In this document: positions 1-8,110 of the stretch, piece by piece | How the letters are laid out: each line of letters begins with the position of its first letter | How positions within the stretch are numbered: position 1 is the first letter of the stretch | Assembly (NCBI RefSeq): GCF_001865675.1 | Contig: NZ_CP011319.1 | Location: forward strand, 5,270,001-5,334,000 | DNA length: 64,000 bases | Direction of reading: 5' to 3' | From: Janthinobacterium sp. 1_2014MBL_MicDiv | GTDB taxonomy: Bacteria > Pseudomonadota > Gammaproteobacteria > Burkholderiales > Burkholderiaceae_D | Notes under the pieces: generated by a model | Databases searched by the model: none | What the model was told of the DNA's origin: nothing | What the model saw: the letters and a program-made list of their open reading frames with translations, nothing else | Made by a program: the position numbers and the translations under genes

Positions 1-230
1 TTGGCAGAACCATAACAGCCGGGCCAGTCGGGACAGCCGAGGCCGGAATCGGACAGGCGCGTGAAGCCGCCAAACATGATCAGGTCGACCGTCAAAAAGA
101 CGGCGATCCACACAAGCTTGCGGTATTTATTCGCGTCCGCGGATACCCAGACCATGGTCAAGGGCAACAGCGCCACCAGCAGACCCGTCAAGCCCAGCTG
201 GGCCAGCGCGGAAAGATGCATCGTCGGCAT
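1..230 (-). CDS. ctaA: Heme A synthase CtaA/Cox15, N-terminal fragment (cut by window edge)
   Basis: This is the first 76 codons of heme A synthase, the inner-membrane enzyme that oxidises heme O to heme A for aa3-type oxidases. Reading from the ATG at 230 there is a first hydrophobic helix (about residues 6-26) and a second (about 38-51). They are followed by GGFTRLSDSGLG and CPDWPGCYG, typical of the family N-terminus. AGGGG sits 6 bases before the ATG; an ATG at 221 is an alternative. The start lies 9 bases beyond the stop of the Sco-like gene, so it is the last visible gene of the SURF1 operon. The heme-binding histidines and most helices are outside the window. Confidence 0.85.
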   Translation of the reverse strand, partial: MPTMHLSALAQLGLTGLLVALLPLTMVWVSADANKYRKLVWIAVFLTVDLIMFGGFTRLSDSGLGCPDWPGCYGSA

Positions 231-239
231 GGATACCCC

Positions 240-827
240 TCAACCGATCGCCGAAGCTTTGAGCAGCTTGGCGATGTCTTTCTTGATCTTGTTCGGGTCC
301 GCGTCCTTCGGGAAGCGCATCATCAGGTTGCCCAGCGGGTCGATCAGATACAGGTGATCGCTGCTCTTGCCGCCCGGTTCCACCGGCAGCCACGCTTTCA
401 GCGCGTCGCCATTCACGCGCAGCATGCTGGTGCCGTCGAATTCGCGCATCACCAGCGTGTCGAGCGGCTGCGCATCCGTCACCAGCCAGACGCGCTCGAG
501 GCGCTCGCGTTCCTTGCCCTGCATGAGGCGCAGTTGTTGCATGTCAAACAATTGCTTCTTGCACGCTTCCTGGCAATCGGCTGGCCCCGTTTGCAGCATC
601 ACCCACTTGCCCTTGAACTGGGCCAGCGGCGCGTCCTTGCCATCGAGTTCCGTCACGTGCAATTGCGCCTCGGGTATCGGGTACAGGCGCGGGTCGATCA
701 GGGCGCCATAGTTGTTGCGGCCCGACGGCTTGATGATGTAGTAGGTGAAATACGAGGCGATGATGGGAAACGCGCACACGGCCACCACGGCCAGCAGTTT
801 CCACCGTCCTTGTGTCTGTTTGCTCAT
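240..827 (-). CDS. Sco-like membrane-anchored thioredoxin-fold protein, oxidase assembly
   Basis: A 195-residue protein with one N-terminal membrane helix (about residues 10-31) and a periplasmic thioredoxin-like domain. It has C85-x3-C89 (GPADCQEAC) and a later SSDHLYLIDP with His159. This spacing resembles the copper-binding CxxxC plus distal His of Sco1/SenC proteins, which insert copper into oxidase subunit II. The usual Pro after the second Cys is absent, so it is a divergent member. The ATG at 827 is preferred because an upstream start at 884 would overlap the SURF1 gene by about 40 bases. It lies between SURF1 and ctaA, which supports an assembly role. Confidence 0.75.
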   Translation of the reverse strand: MSKQTQGRWKLLAVVAVCAFPIIASYFTYYIIKPSGRNNYGALIDPRLYPIPEAQLHVTELDGKDAPLAQFKGKWVMLQTGPADCQEACKKQLFDMQQLRLMQGKERERLERVWLVTDAQPLDTLVMREFDGTSMLRVNGDALKAWLPVEPGGKSSDHLYLIDPLGNLMMRFPKDADPNKIKKDIAKLLKASAIG

Positions 828-843
828 GCTGTCTTGGTTTGTT

Positions 844-1599
844 TCAGGGCTGTTTGTTTGCACGTCGAAATCCTGTAAAGACAAAAAATAAAAAAGCCAT
901 CAGTGCCAGGGCGAGCCACTGGAATGCATAGCCGCGGTGCTTGTCGGCGCCCAGGTCGGGCGCCGGCCAGTCGCGCACGGGAAGCTGGCTGGACGCTGGC
1001 GCCGCTGTCGGATCAACTGGGTTAACTGTCTGTTCGAGGATCAATGGCTGCAGGGCCAGGCCGCTGGCCTGCGCCAGCTGGCCGATATCGGCATTTTGCA
1101 CGATGGCATGCGGCGCCAGCGGCGGCGGCGTGCCCAGTTCCATCACATGGCCCGCGTTCAGGCGCGCGATGCCGGTGATGGTGAGCGTGCCCGCAGGCGT
1201 GCTGTAATCGGGGATACGCGTGCGCTCGGCATTGTTGCGCGGCAACCAGCCCTGCGCCACCAGCACGTGCATGGTCGAACCGTCGAGCTGGAATGGCGTG
1301 AGCACGTGGAAGCCGGCCTGGCCCTTGTACGGGCGGTTGTCCAGGTACACCGTCCAGGCGGGCACGAAGCGGCCCGTGACGGTGATTCTGCGATATTCGA
1401 TGGCTTGCGCATCGGACGGCAGCAGGGGCGCGGCGCTCAAGGCCAGGGGCGCGGCCAGGTTGCCCGCTTCCAGCCGGGCGGCGCGGGCGATTTTCTCGTC
1501 GGCGCGGCGCTGCTGCCATTGCGCCAGCGATAGCCCCAGCGCCACCAGTAGCAGCATTACAACAAATGGAATCCATCTAAAATGGAAGCGGATACGCAT
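844..1599 (-). CDS. SURF1 family cytochrome c oxidase assembly protein
   Basis: A 251-residue SURF1/Shy1-family protein, which helps place heme A into oxidase subunit I. It has the usual layout: an N-terminal membrane helix (about residues 8-26) ending in LAQWQQRRADEK, a periplasmic domain with YLDNRPYKGQAGFHVLTPF and VLVAQGWLPRN, and a C-terminal helix (about 225-242) after HRGYAFQWLALAL. A strong GAGGAGG lies about 10 bases before the ATG. The gene heads a minus-strand operon with the Sco-like gene and ctaA. It is divergent from the DUF2909 gene, whose start is 36 bases away. Confidence 0.92.
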   Translation of the reverse strand: MRIRFHFRWIPFVVMLLLVALGLSLAQWQQRRADEKIARAARLEAGNLAAPLALSAAPLLPSDAQAIEYRRITVTGRFVPAWTVYLDNRPYKGQAGFHVLTPFQLDGSTMHVLVAQGWLPRNNAERTRIPDYSTPAGTLTITGIARLNAGHVMELGTPPPLAPHAIVQNADIGQLAQASGLALQPLILEQTVNPVDPTAAPASSQLPVRDWPAPDLGADKHRGYAFQWLALALMAFLFFVFTGFRRANKQP

Positions 1600-1635
1600 T
1601 ACAATGAAACCTCCTCAAGCCTGGCGCTACCATCC

Positions 1636-1836
1636 ATGAAAATCCTCGTTGCCATCGCCTTCATCCTGATCCTGGGCAGCCTGGGCTCGGCCCTGTTCTT
1701 CTTGATGCGCGACAAGGGCAAGAGCAACCGCACCGTGCAGGCGCTGGCCCTGCGCGTGGGGCTGTCGATCACCCTGTTCCTGCTGATCCTGCTGGCGCAC
1801 AAGCTCGGCTATATCCAGCCGACGGGCATCCATTAG
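1636..1836 (+). CDS. DUF2909-type twin transmembrane protein
   Basis: A 66-residue protein that is almost entirely two membrane helices (about residues 3-22 and 38-55), joined by a short basic loop with MRDKGKSNRT. It matches the small twin-helix proteins (DUF2909) found beside cytochrome c oxidase genes in betaproteobacteria; their function is not established. An upstream in-frame ATG at 1582 would put 18 hydrophilic residues before the first helix and overlap SURF1, so the ATG at 1636 is preferred. It is the only plus-strand gene inside the oxidase locus and converges on ctaE across a shared terminator. Confidence 0.75.
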   Translation: MKILVAIAFILILGSLGSALFFLMRDKGKSNRTVQALALRVGLSITLFLLILLAHKLGYIQPTGIH

Positions 1837-1874
1837 GCTAGGCATTGCCTGATTGGCAAAATCTTCAAACTATG

Positions 1875-1913
1875 AAAAAAGCCGTACCCGGGATCTCCCG
1901 GTACGGCTTTTTT
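1875..1913. terminator. Bidirectional rho-independent terminator
   Basis: A stem of AAAAAAGCCGTACC paired with GGTACGGCTTTTTT, extended inward by GGGA/TCCC after one bulged C. It is flanked by an A tract on one side and a T tract on the other, so it can end both convergent transcripts (the DUF2909 gene on plus and ctaE on minus). Confidence 0.85.
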
Positions 1914-1958
1914 CATGGTGACGGCGCGCCCCTCAATAGCGCGCGCCCTGCCCCGCCA

Positions 1959-2819
1959 TTATAACCAATACACGACCACGTACAGGCCCAGCCAGACGAC
2001 GTCGACAAAGTGCCAGTACCAGGCGGCGCCTTCGAAGCCGAAGTGGTGCTCGGGCGTGAAGTGGCCTTTCAGCACGCGGTACAGGATAACGGACAGCATG
2101 ATGGCGCCCAGGGTCACGTGGAAGCCGTGGAAACCCGTCAGCATGAAGAAGGTGGCGCCGTAGATGCCGGACGTCAGCTTCAAGTTCAGTTCGCTGTAGG
2201 CATGGATGTATTCGTAGACCTGGAAGCCCATGAAGATGGCGCCCAGCAAGATCGTGGCGAACAGGAACAGGGCCGTCATGCCGCGGTGGCCGGCGCGCAG
2301 CGCGTGGTGCGAGATGGTCAGGGTCACGCCCGACAGCAGCAGCAGGGCCGTGTTAATGGTCGGAATCCAGAACGGCGTCATGGTGGTGAATTCCTGCACC
2401 GTGCCGGCCGGGCCCGTATTGCCCCAGTGGGCGGCGAAGTCGGGCCAGATGAATTTGTGGTCGAGGTCGGCCAGCCAGGGCATCGAGATGCTGCGCGCAT
2501 AGAACAGGGCGCCGAAGAAGGCGGCGAAGAACATGACTTCCGAGAAGATGAACCAGCTCATGCTCCAGCGGAAGGAGTGGTCGATGCGTTCGCTGTACAG
2601 GCCCTGCTCCGACTCGCTGATGGCGTCGCCGAACCAGAAATACAGCACCAGCAGGATGCCGGCCAGGCCCAGGTAATTCACATACGGGCCCCAGGAGACG
2701 TCGTTGACCCAGGCCGAGGCGCCGATCATGGTCAGCAGCAGGCTGGCGCCGCCCAGCATGGGCCAGCGCGAAGGCCCCGGCACAAAGTAATAGGGTACGG
2801 CGGCGTGGTTGGAACTCAT
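1959..2819 (-). CDS. ctaE: Cytochrome c oxidase subunit III
   Basis: A 286-residue subunit III of the aa3-type oxidase, a core membrane subunit that stabilises the catalytic subunit. Seven membrane helices are apparent. Family motifs include FFAAFFGALFYAR, TGFHGFHVTLGAI and the C-terminal AAWYWHFVDVVWLGLYVVVYW. Three ATGs occur in a row (2825, 2822, 2819). GAGGAG directly abuts the first, so the third, 6 bases downstream of GAGGAG, has the best spacing. It is the last gene of the coxB-ctaD-ctaG-DUF2970-ctaE minus-strand operon. Confidence 0.95.
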   Translation of the reverse strand: MSSNHAAVPYYFVPGPSRWPMLGGASLLLTMIGASAWVNDVSWGPYVNYLGLAGILLVLYFWFGDAISESEQGLYSERIDHSFRWSMSWFIFSEVMFFAAFFGALFYARSISMPWLADLDHKFIWPDFAAHWGNTGPAGTVQEFTTMTPFWIPTINTALLLLSGVTLTISHHALRAGHRGMTALFLFATILLGAIFMGFQVYEYIHAYSELNLKLTSGIYGATFFMLTGFHGFHVTLGAIMLSVILYRVLKGHFTPEHHFGFEGAAWYWHFVDVVWLGLYVVVYWL

Positions 2820-2875
2820 CATCATCTCCTCAAAAACTTGTAGGGTGGTTTTTATACGTTATAGATGTTGCGAAA

Positions 2876-3082
2876 TCATGAGACAGCGAATTTAACGATG
2901 GTAAGCAGGACGCCGATCAGGCAAGCCACCACGAGGAAGCCGGCGATGACGATATGCACGGGATTGAGCTTGAGCGAATCCGTATCGAAATCGCTCTTGC
3001 GGCGCAAACCCGTAAACGACCAGATGACGGCCCGCAGCGAGTAGAAGAACGACGCTTTTTCAGGTTTTGCTGGCTCAGCCAT
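2876..3082 (-). CDS. DUF2970 family small membrane protein
   Basis: A 68-residue protein with a conserved cytoplasmic start (ASFFYSLRAVIWSFTGLRRKSDF) and one C-terminal membrane helix (about residues 44-64). It resembles DUF2970 proteins encoded between ctaG and ctaE in Burkholderiales; the molecular function is unknown. It starts 9 bases after the ctaG stop, so it is translated from the oxidase operon and is presumably an accessory or assembly factor. Confidence 0.75.
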   Translation of the reverse strand: MAEPAKPEKASFFYSLRAVIWSFTGLRRKSDFDTDSLKLNPVHIVIAGFLVVACLIGVLLTIVKFAVS

Positions 3083-3091
3083 GGCACTCTC

Positions 3092-3664
3092 CTATTGCAC
3101 GGCCGGCGTTTGAGCCTGGCTCAGACCGGCAATCTCGAAAAACGTGTACGACAGGGTGATGGTCTTCACCTCTTTCGGCAGGGCCGGATCGAGGAAGAAC
3201 ACCACCGGCATCTGCCGCGCCTCGTGCGGCTTCAAGGTCTGCTGCTTGAAGCAGAAGCACTCGACTTTCTTGAAATGTGGCGTCGCGCTCTGCGGCGCGT
3301 AGCTGGGGATGGCTTGCGCATTGACGATGCGGTTCTGCGTGTTGACCACTTCATACATGACCGTCACCAGTTCGCCCGGATGCACCTGCATGCTCGAAAC
3401 GACGGGGCGGAAGCGCCACGGCCCCTGCGCATTGCCGTCGAACTCGACGGTGATGCTGCGCGTCGTGTCGACCTGCGTATTGTTGTCGTAGGCCACCGTG
3501 CCATCTTTTTGCGTCAGCACATTGATGCCCATCACTTCGCAAATCTGCTTGTAGACGGGAATCAGCGCATAGCCAAAGCCGAACATCAGGATGGCAATGA
3601 CGATCAGCTTGCCCAGCATCTTGCGGTTCAGGCCGCGCGTTTCCTGTTGCACCGGGGTCGTCAC
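3092..3664 (-). CDS. ctaG: Cytochrome c oxidase copper chaperone Cox11/CtaG
   Basis: A 190-residue Cox11-type protein, a membrane-anchored periplasmic copper donor to the CuB site of subunit I. A single N-terminal helix (about residues 17-36) is followed by the beta domain. That domain carries KKVECFCFKQQTL, with the copper-binding CFC pair, and VFFLDPALPKEVKTITLSYTFF. The start codon is GTG at 3664, one base after the stop of the tiny upstream assembly gene, which suggests translational coupling. Confidence 0.93.
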   Translation of the reverse strand: MTTPVQQETRGLNRKMLGKLIVIAILMFGFGYALIPVYKQICEVMGINVLTQKDGTVAYDNNTQVDTTRSITVEFDGNAQGPWRFRPVVSSMQVHPGELVTVMYEVVNTQNRIVNAQAIPSYAPQSATPHFKKVECFCFKQQTLKPHEARQMPVVFFLDPALPKEVKTITLSYTFFEIAGLSQAQTPAVQ

Positions 3665-3665
3665 G

Positions 3666-3782
3666 TCAGAACCACAGGCGCTTGGCGAACACGGACAGGA
3701 AGAAGAAGGCCGCCAGGCCCCCCAGTATCAGTCCGGTGCGCAGGTTGTTCGGTTTTTTACGCTCAGTTTTCACTTCGGTCAT
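3666..3782 (-). CDS. Cytochrome oxidase small assembly protein (38 aa)
   Basis: A 38-residue ORF between ctaD and ctaG. It has a basic N-terminus (MTEVKTERKKPNNL) followed by a single membrane helix (about residues 15-31) and the end AKRLWF. Short single-helix proteins at exactly this position are annotated as cytochrome oxidase small assembly proteins in betaproteobacteria. Its TGA stop is separated by one base from the GTG of ctaG, and the ATG is 55 bases from the ctaD stop. Size, position and coupling support a real gene. Confidence 0.75.
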   Translation of the reverse strand: MTEVKTERKKPNNLRTGLILGGLAAFFFLSVFAKRLWF

Positions 3783-3837
3783 GGCAGGCACTCTATTCAA
3801 GGCGGGCCGGAGGACACCCCGGCCCGTGACACTGGCA

Positions 3838-5442
3838 TTACTTCACTGTGGGCGGCGTCTCGAACGTGTGGAATGGCGCCGGGCTCGGCACGGTCCATTC
3901 CAGGCCTTCCGCGCCTTCCCATGGTTTCGCCGGGGCAGCCTTGCCGCCGCGAATGGTCGGGATCACGACGAACACGAGGAAGTACACTTGCATCAGGCCA
4001 AAACCGAAGCCGCCGATCGAAGCGATCATATTAAAATCCGTGAACTGCGCCGGATAATCGGCGTAGCGGCGCGGCATGCCGGCCAGGCCCAGGAAGTGCA
4101 TCGGGAAGAAGGTGACGTTGAACGTGATCAGCGACAGCCAGAAGTGGATCTTGCCGCGCGTCTCGTTGTACATATGGCCCGTCCATTTCGGCGACCAGTA
4201 GTAGAAGCCGGCGAACAGGGCGAACAGGGAACCGGCCACCAGCACGTAGTGGAAGTGCGCCACCACATAATAGGTATCCTGCAGCTGGATGTCGATCGGC
4301 GTCACGGCCAGGATCAGGCCCGTGAAGCCGCCCATGGTAAACACGAAGATGAAGCCCACCGAGAACAGCATCGGCGTCTCGAACGTCATGGAACCCTTCC
4401 ACATGGTGGCGATCCAGTTGAACACTTTCACGCCCGTCGGCACGGCGATCAGCATGGTCGCGTACATGAAGAACAGCTGGCTGGTGACCGGCATACCGGT
4501 GGTAAACATGTGATGCGCCCAGACGATGAACGACAGGATGGCGATCGAGGCCGTGGCGTACACCATCGACGCATAGCCGAACAGCGGCTTGCGGGCAAAC
4601 GCGGGCAGGATCTGCGAGACGATGCCGAAGGCCGGCAAGATCATGATGTAGACCTCGGGGTGGCCGAAGAACCAGAAGATGTGCTGGTACATGACGGGGT
4701 CGCCGCCGCCTGCCGCATTAAAGAAGGACGTGCCGAAATGGCGGTCCGTCAGGGTCATGGTTATGGCGCCAGCCAGCACCGGCATGACGGCGATCAACAG
4801 ATACGCGGTAATCAGCCAGGTCCAGCAGAACATCGGCATTTTCATCAGGGTCATGCCCGGCGCGCGCATGTTGAGGATGGTGACGATGATGTTGATCGAG
4901 CCCATGATGGACGAGGCGCCCATCAGGTGCATGGCGAAAATGGCCATGTCCATGCCAGGGCCCATCTGCGTCGACAGCGGCGCATACAGGGTCCAGCCGG
5001 CAGCCGTGGCGCCGCCCGGCACGAGGAAGGACGTGGCCAGCAGGATGGCGGCCGGCGGCAGCAGCCAGAACGAGAAGTTGTTCATGCGCGCAAACGCCAT
5101 GTCGGAAGCGCCCACCTGCAGCGGGATCATCCAGTTGGCGTAGCCGACGAAGGCCGGCATGATGGCGCCAAACACCATCACCAGGCCGTGCATGGTGGTC
5201 AGCTGGTTGAAGAATTCAGGGTGAAAGAATTGCAAGCCGGGATGAAACAGTTCCGTACGGATCATCAGGGCCAGCACGCCGCCCGACAGCAGCATGATGA
5301 ACGAGAACCACAGGTACAGGGTCCCGATATCCTTGTGATTGGTGGCAAACAGCCAGCGGCGCAAGCCGGTGGGGTGATCGTGGGCATGGTCGTGATCGTG
5401 ACCGGCGTGGTCCAAGGTGCTAGTGCTCGTGCTAGTACTCAT
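3838..5442 (-). CDS. ctaD: Cytochrome c oxidase subunit I
   Basis: A 534-residue catalytic subunit of the aa3-type oxidase, holding heme a, heme a3 and CuB and pumping protons in the inner membrane. Motifs seen are LTTMHGLVMVFG (low-spin heme ligand region), FWFFGHPEVYIMILPAFG (CuB His cross-linked to Tyr), WAHHMFTTG (CuB His pair) and VVAHFHYVLVAG (heme ligands). The N-terminus is unusual: an STSTSTST run and a histidine-rich DHDHAHDH stretch before the first helix. AGGAG lies about 8 bases before the ATG. It is the second gene of the operon, 13 bases after coxB. Confidence 0.97.
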   Translation of the reverse strand: MSTSTSTSTLDHAGHDHDHAHDHPTGLRRWLFATNHKDIGTLYLWFSFIMLLSGGVLALMIRTELFHPGLQFFHPEFFNQLTTMHGLVMVFGAIMPAFVGYANWMIPLQVGASDMAFARMNNFSFWLLPPAAILLATSFLVPGGATAAGWTLYAPLSTQMGPGMDMAIFAMHLMGASSIMGSINIIVTILNMRAPGMTLMKMPMFCWTWLITAYLLIAVMPVLAGAITMTLTDRHFGTSFFNAAGGGDPVMYQHIFWFFGHPEVYIMILPAFGIVSQILPAFARKPLFGYASMVYATASIAILSFIVWAHHMFTTGMPVTSQLFFMYATMLIAVPTGVKVFNWIATMWKGSMTFETPMLFSVGFIFVFTMGGFTGLILAVTPIDIQLQDTYYVVAHFHYVLVAGSLFALFAGFYYWSPKWTGHMYNETRGKIHFWLSLITFNVTFFPMHFLGLAGMPRRYADYPAQFTDFNMIASIGGFGFGLMQVYFLVFVVIPTIRGGKAAPAKPWEGAEGLEWTVPSPAPFHTFETPPTVK

Positions 5443-5455
5443 ATGCGGCTCCTAA

Positions 5456-6664
5456 TTACTTGCGTGCAGCCACGATTTCGGCTGGTTGAACGATGTTCTC
5501 TTCGGCCTTGTTCGACCAGGAATTGCGCGTGTAAGTGATCACTGCGGCGATTTCCGTGTCGGACAGCTGTTTCCAGGCGGGCATTTCCGCCGGATACTTG
5601 CCGCTCTTTTGCCCGTTCAGCAAGACGTGTATCTGTTCCGCCTTCGGACCGTTCACCACGGCCGAGCCGTCGAGCGGCGCGAATGCACCCGGCACGCCCT
5701 TGCCCGTCGCCTGATGGCAGACCACGCAGTTGGCCGCATACACTTTCTCGCCCTTGACCTTCAATTCGTCGATGGTCCATACCTTGCTTGGATCATCGGC
5801 CAGTGCGGCCATTTCCTTTTGTTTCACATCAACCCAGGCCTTGTAATCGTCGGCCGAGACGACCTTGACGACGATGGGCATGAACGCATGTTCCTTGCCG
5901 CACAGTTCGGCGCAATTGCCGCGGAAGGTGCCGATATGGTCGGACTTGAACCAGGTGTCGCGCACGAAGCCGGGAATCGCATCCTGCTTCACGCCAAAGG
6001 CGGGCACGGACCAGGCGTGGATGACGTCGTTGGCCGTCAGCACCATGCGGATCTTCTTGTTGACCGGCACCACGACTTCATTGTCGACTTCGATCAGGTA
6101 GTTTTCGCCGCGTTTTTCCGTCGGCGGCACGCCCGGCGCGCCCACTTGCGCGCGCGGCGTGGCCAGGTTGGAAAGGAAGGAAATGCCTTCTCCCTCGCCT
6201 TTCAGGTAATCGTAGCCCCATTTCCACTGCATGCCGGTAGCCTTGATCGTGATGTCGGCGTTCGACGTATCCTTCATGCCGACCACGGTGCGCGTGGCGG
6301 GCAGGGCCATGCCGATGACGATCAGGAAAGGCACGACGGTCCAGGCGATCTCGACGGTGGTGCTTTCGTGGAAGGTGGCCGGCTTGTGGCCCAGGGACTT
6401 GCGATGCTTGAAGATGGAGTAAAACATGACGCCGAACACGGCCACGAAGATCACCAGGCAGATGATCATCATCCAGGTGTGCAAATCGTAGATTTCATGG
6501 GCGATCTGTGTCGCCGGCGGTTGCAGATTCATTTCGAACGGCACGGGACCACCGGTGCCTGGATAGGTGCCGGCAGCTGGTGCCGCCGTGGCCCATCGCC
6601 CGATGCCAAACGCTGTCAGCGACAGCCCGAGCAGCAACGATTGAAGTCGCTTTGCATGTTTCAT
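5456..6664 (-). CDS. coxB: Cytochrome c oxidase subunit II with fused cytochrome c domain
   Basis: A 402-residue subunit II. It has a signal-like N-terminus, two membrane helices (about residues 62-84 and 104-122), and a periplasmic cupredoxin domain with the binuclear CuA motif CAELCGKEHAFM. A C-terminal class I cytochrome c domain carries CVVCH and a Met in AEMPAWKQL. The fused heme domain marks it as a caa3-like subunit II that can accept electrons directly. The ATG at 6664 is preferred over the longer frame because MKHAKRLQSLLLGL is a good signal peptide and GGGGAAAAC precedes it. First gene of the oxidase operon. Confidence 0.95.
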   Translation of the reverse strand: MKHAKRLQSLLLGLSLTAFGIGRWATAAPAAGTYPGTGGPVPFEMNLQPPATQIAHEIYDLHTWMMIICLVIFVAVFGVMFYSIFKHRKSLGHKPATFHESTTVEIAWTVVPFLIVIGMALPATRTVVGMKDTSNADITIKATGMQWKWGYDYLKGEGEGISFLSNLATPRAQVGAPGVPPTEKRGENYLIEVDNEVVVPVNKKIRMVLTANDVIHAWSVPAFGVKQDAIPGFVRDTWFKSDHIGTFRGNCAELCGKEHAFMPIVVKVVSADDYKAWVDVKQKEMAALADDPSKVWTIDELKVKGEKVYAANCVVCHQATGKGVPGAFAPLDGSAVVNGPKAEQIHVLLNGQKSGKYPAEMPAWKQLSDTEIAAVITYTRNSWSNKAEENIVQPAEIVAARK

Positions 6665-7129
6665 GTTTTCCCCAACCACCCAAAAATAATGATATTTTAA
6701 ACGGCTGCGGACTTCTCCGTACTGGACCGCTGCCGCTCCTCCATGAAAGCAACACGGCCAAAACATGGCCCTGCGCCTCAAGCACCAGCGAATTCCATGC
6801 TGACTGTCCTGTCAAAAACGACGGCGGACAAGCATGCTGGAATCCTGTTTTTCTTCCCCGCCATTAAATGGCCCTGCGTGGAAGATGGTTACTATACTAA
6901 TGCAGTAACTTCAATTAAGTCTTGCTTTGTTTTTTTTATTTTGTATGCAGCCCTTGTTTTTTAAGCTTAGCAAGCTGACAAACAATCAACGATTATAATC
7001 AAGTAAACTTGAATCCATCAAGCAATAATCGGCATCGTGCGCACCCCTGGCCCCGTCGCCGCGCGCTTTGCAACGGTTGCCGCAACAGCGGCATGCCGAT
7101 GGCGACCAAGTGTCGGTTTCTTTCGGCTT
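6665..7129. other. Intergenic region upstream of coxB, AT-rich in its distal part
   Basis: These 465 bases separate the coxB start from the stop of the methyltransferase gene. The coxB-proximal 200 bases are GC-rich with no supportable ORF. Positions about 6890-7030 are clearly AT-rich for this genome and hold the predicted cox promoter and inverted repeats listed separately. If that promoter is used, the coxB mRNA has a leader of about 320 bases. Confidence 0.5.
6992..7021 (-). promoter_or_regulatory. Predicted sigma70 promoter of the cox operon with internal inverted repeat
   Basis: On the minus strand TTGATG (7021-7016) and a perfect TATAAT (6997-6992) are 18 bases apart. The spacer contains the perfect inverted repeat TCAAGTAAACTTGA (6999-7012), well placed for an operator. 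A further CTTGA/TCAAG repeat overlaps the -35 box. The regulator is not known; the TTGA half-sites only loosely resemble FNR-type sites. Confidence 0.5.
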
Positions 7130-8026
7130 TTATTTGGGTTTTCTGGGCAGGTCGAAACGGATGATGGCTTCCCCATTGCGCGTCACGCGCGGCGCCGGAC
7201 GGAAGGCGTGGCCGTAGATCACCTCGAAACTCAGGCCCAGCTTGCCGTCGGGACGGCGCATCTTTTCCAGCGCGGCCAGCATGCGCTGCCAGGCCGCCTT
7301 GCCCATCAGGCCACGCCGGCGCGTCGTCAGCGGGTTGCCGCCAAACGCGCGCACGTCGGCCAGCAGCTTTTCCGGCGTGTCGTAGGTGACGGTGATGATC
7401 TCCATGTCCAGCACGGGCGTGGAAAAACCTGTCTCGACGAGCATGTCGCCAAAGTCGTGCATGTCGACGAAGGGCAAGGCATGCGGATACAGGTCAGCCT
7501 CGGCAAAGGCGTCGCGCACTTCGCGGAAGGTGTCGGGCCCAAAGCACGAAAACATCAGCAAGCCGTCGAGGCGCAGCGCGCGGCGCCATTCGGCAAACAC
7601 GCGGTCGGGCTGGGCATGCCAGTGCAGCGCCAGGTTCGACCACACGAGGTCGACGCTGCCCTGCGCCAGCGGCAAGTCGCCGAGGTCGCCGCACAGCAAG
7701 TCCACGCCCGCCTTGGCCGGCAAGAGCTTGCTGAGGAACTGGTTCAGGCTGGCCAGTTTCGACGCCGGCGCGCGCGCCGCCTGCATCATCGCTTGCGCTG
7801 CATCGAGACCGATAATCTGCGCGGCGGGATAATCCTTGTGCAACTGCGCCAGATCCGCGCCGGGGCCGCAGCCGGCGTCGAGCACGCGCAAGGGGGCGAT
7901 CTTCACCAGCTCCAGGCGCTCGTGCATGCGCGTTGATACTTCGCGGCGCAGGAAGTCCGACGGCGCGACGCGCGCCGGACGGGAAAAGAAATCGCGTACT
8001 TGCACCGCATCGATGGGCGCACTCAT
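7130..8026 (-). CDS. BioC-like class I SAM-dependent methyltransferase
   Basis: A 298-residue Rossmann-fold methyltransferase. Motif I is VLDAGCGPGADL, followed by IGLDAAQAMM, DLVWSNLALHWHAQP (motif IV region) and a C-terminal cap. Sequence and position beside comF fit BioC, the malonyl-ACP O-methyltransferase that starts pimelate synthesis for biotin, but general methyltransferases share these motifs, so substrate is inferred only. The ATG at 8026 (MSAPIDAVQVRDFF) is chosen. An ATG at 8053 adds 9 residues, and neither has a clear ribosome site. It is divergent from comF. Confidence 0.75.
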   Translation of the reverse strand: MSAPIDAVQVRDFFSRPARVAPSDFLRREVSTRMHERLELVKIAPLRVLDAGCGPGADLAQLHKDYPAAQIIGLDAAQAMMQAARAPASKLASLNQFLSKLLPAKAGVDLLCGDLGDLPLAQGSVDLVWSNLALHWHAQPDRVFAEWRRALRLDGLLMFSCFGPDTFREVRDAFAEADLYPHALPFVDMHDFGDMLVETGFSTPVLDMEIITVTYDTPEKLLADVRAFGGNPLTTRRRGLMGKAAWQRMLAALEKMRRPDGKLGLSFEVIYGHAFRPAPRVTRNGEAIIRFDLPRKPK

Positions 8027-8110
8027 TTTGGGCGGACTGGTGGGAACTGGCATGTTGAATCGGGTGAGGTGAGATAATGTCGGCAGTGTACATGGAACGA
8101 CGCCATCGCG

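Noticed and set aside
5401..5442. Repeated AGTGCTAG-like units at the ctaD start considered as a regulatory repeat
   Set aside because: They are coding (the STSTSTST run of the CtaD N-terminus), so a simple-sequence coding stretch explains them.
3682..5538. A 618-codon open frame on the plus strand opposite ctaD
   Set aside because: Shadow of ctaD, full of His, Arg and Gln; no motif and no ribosome site.
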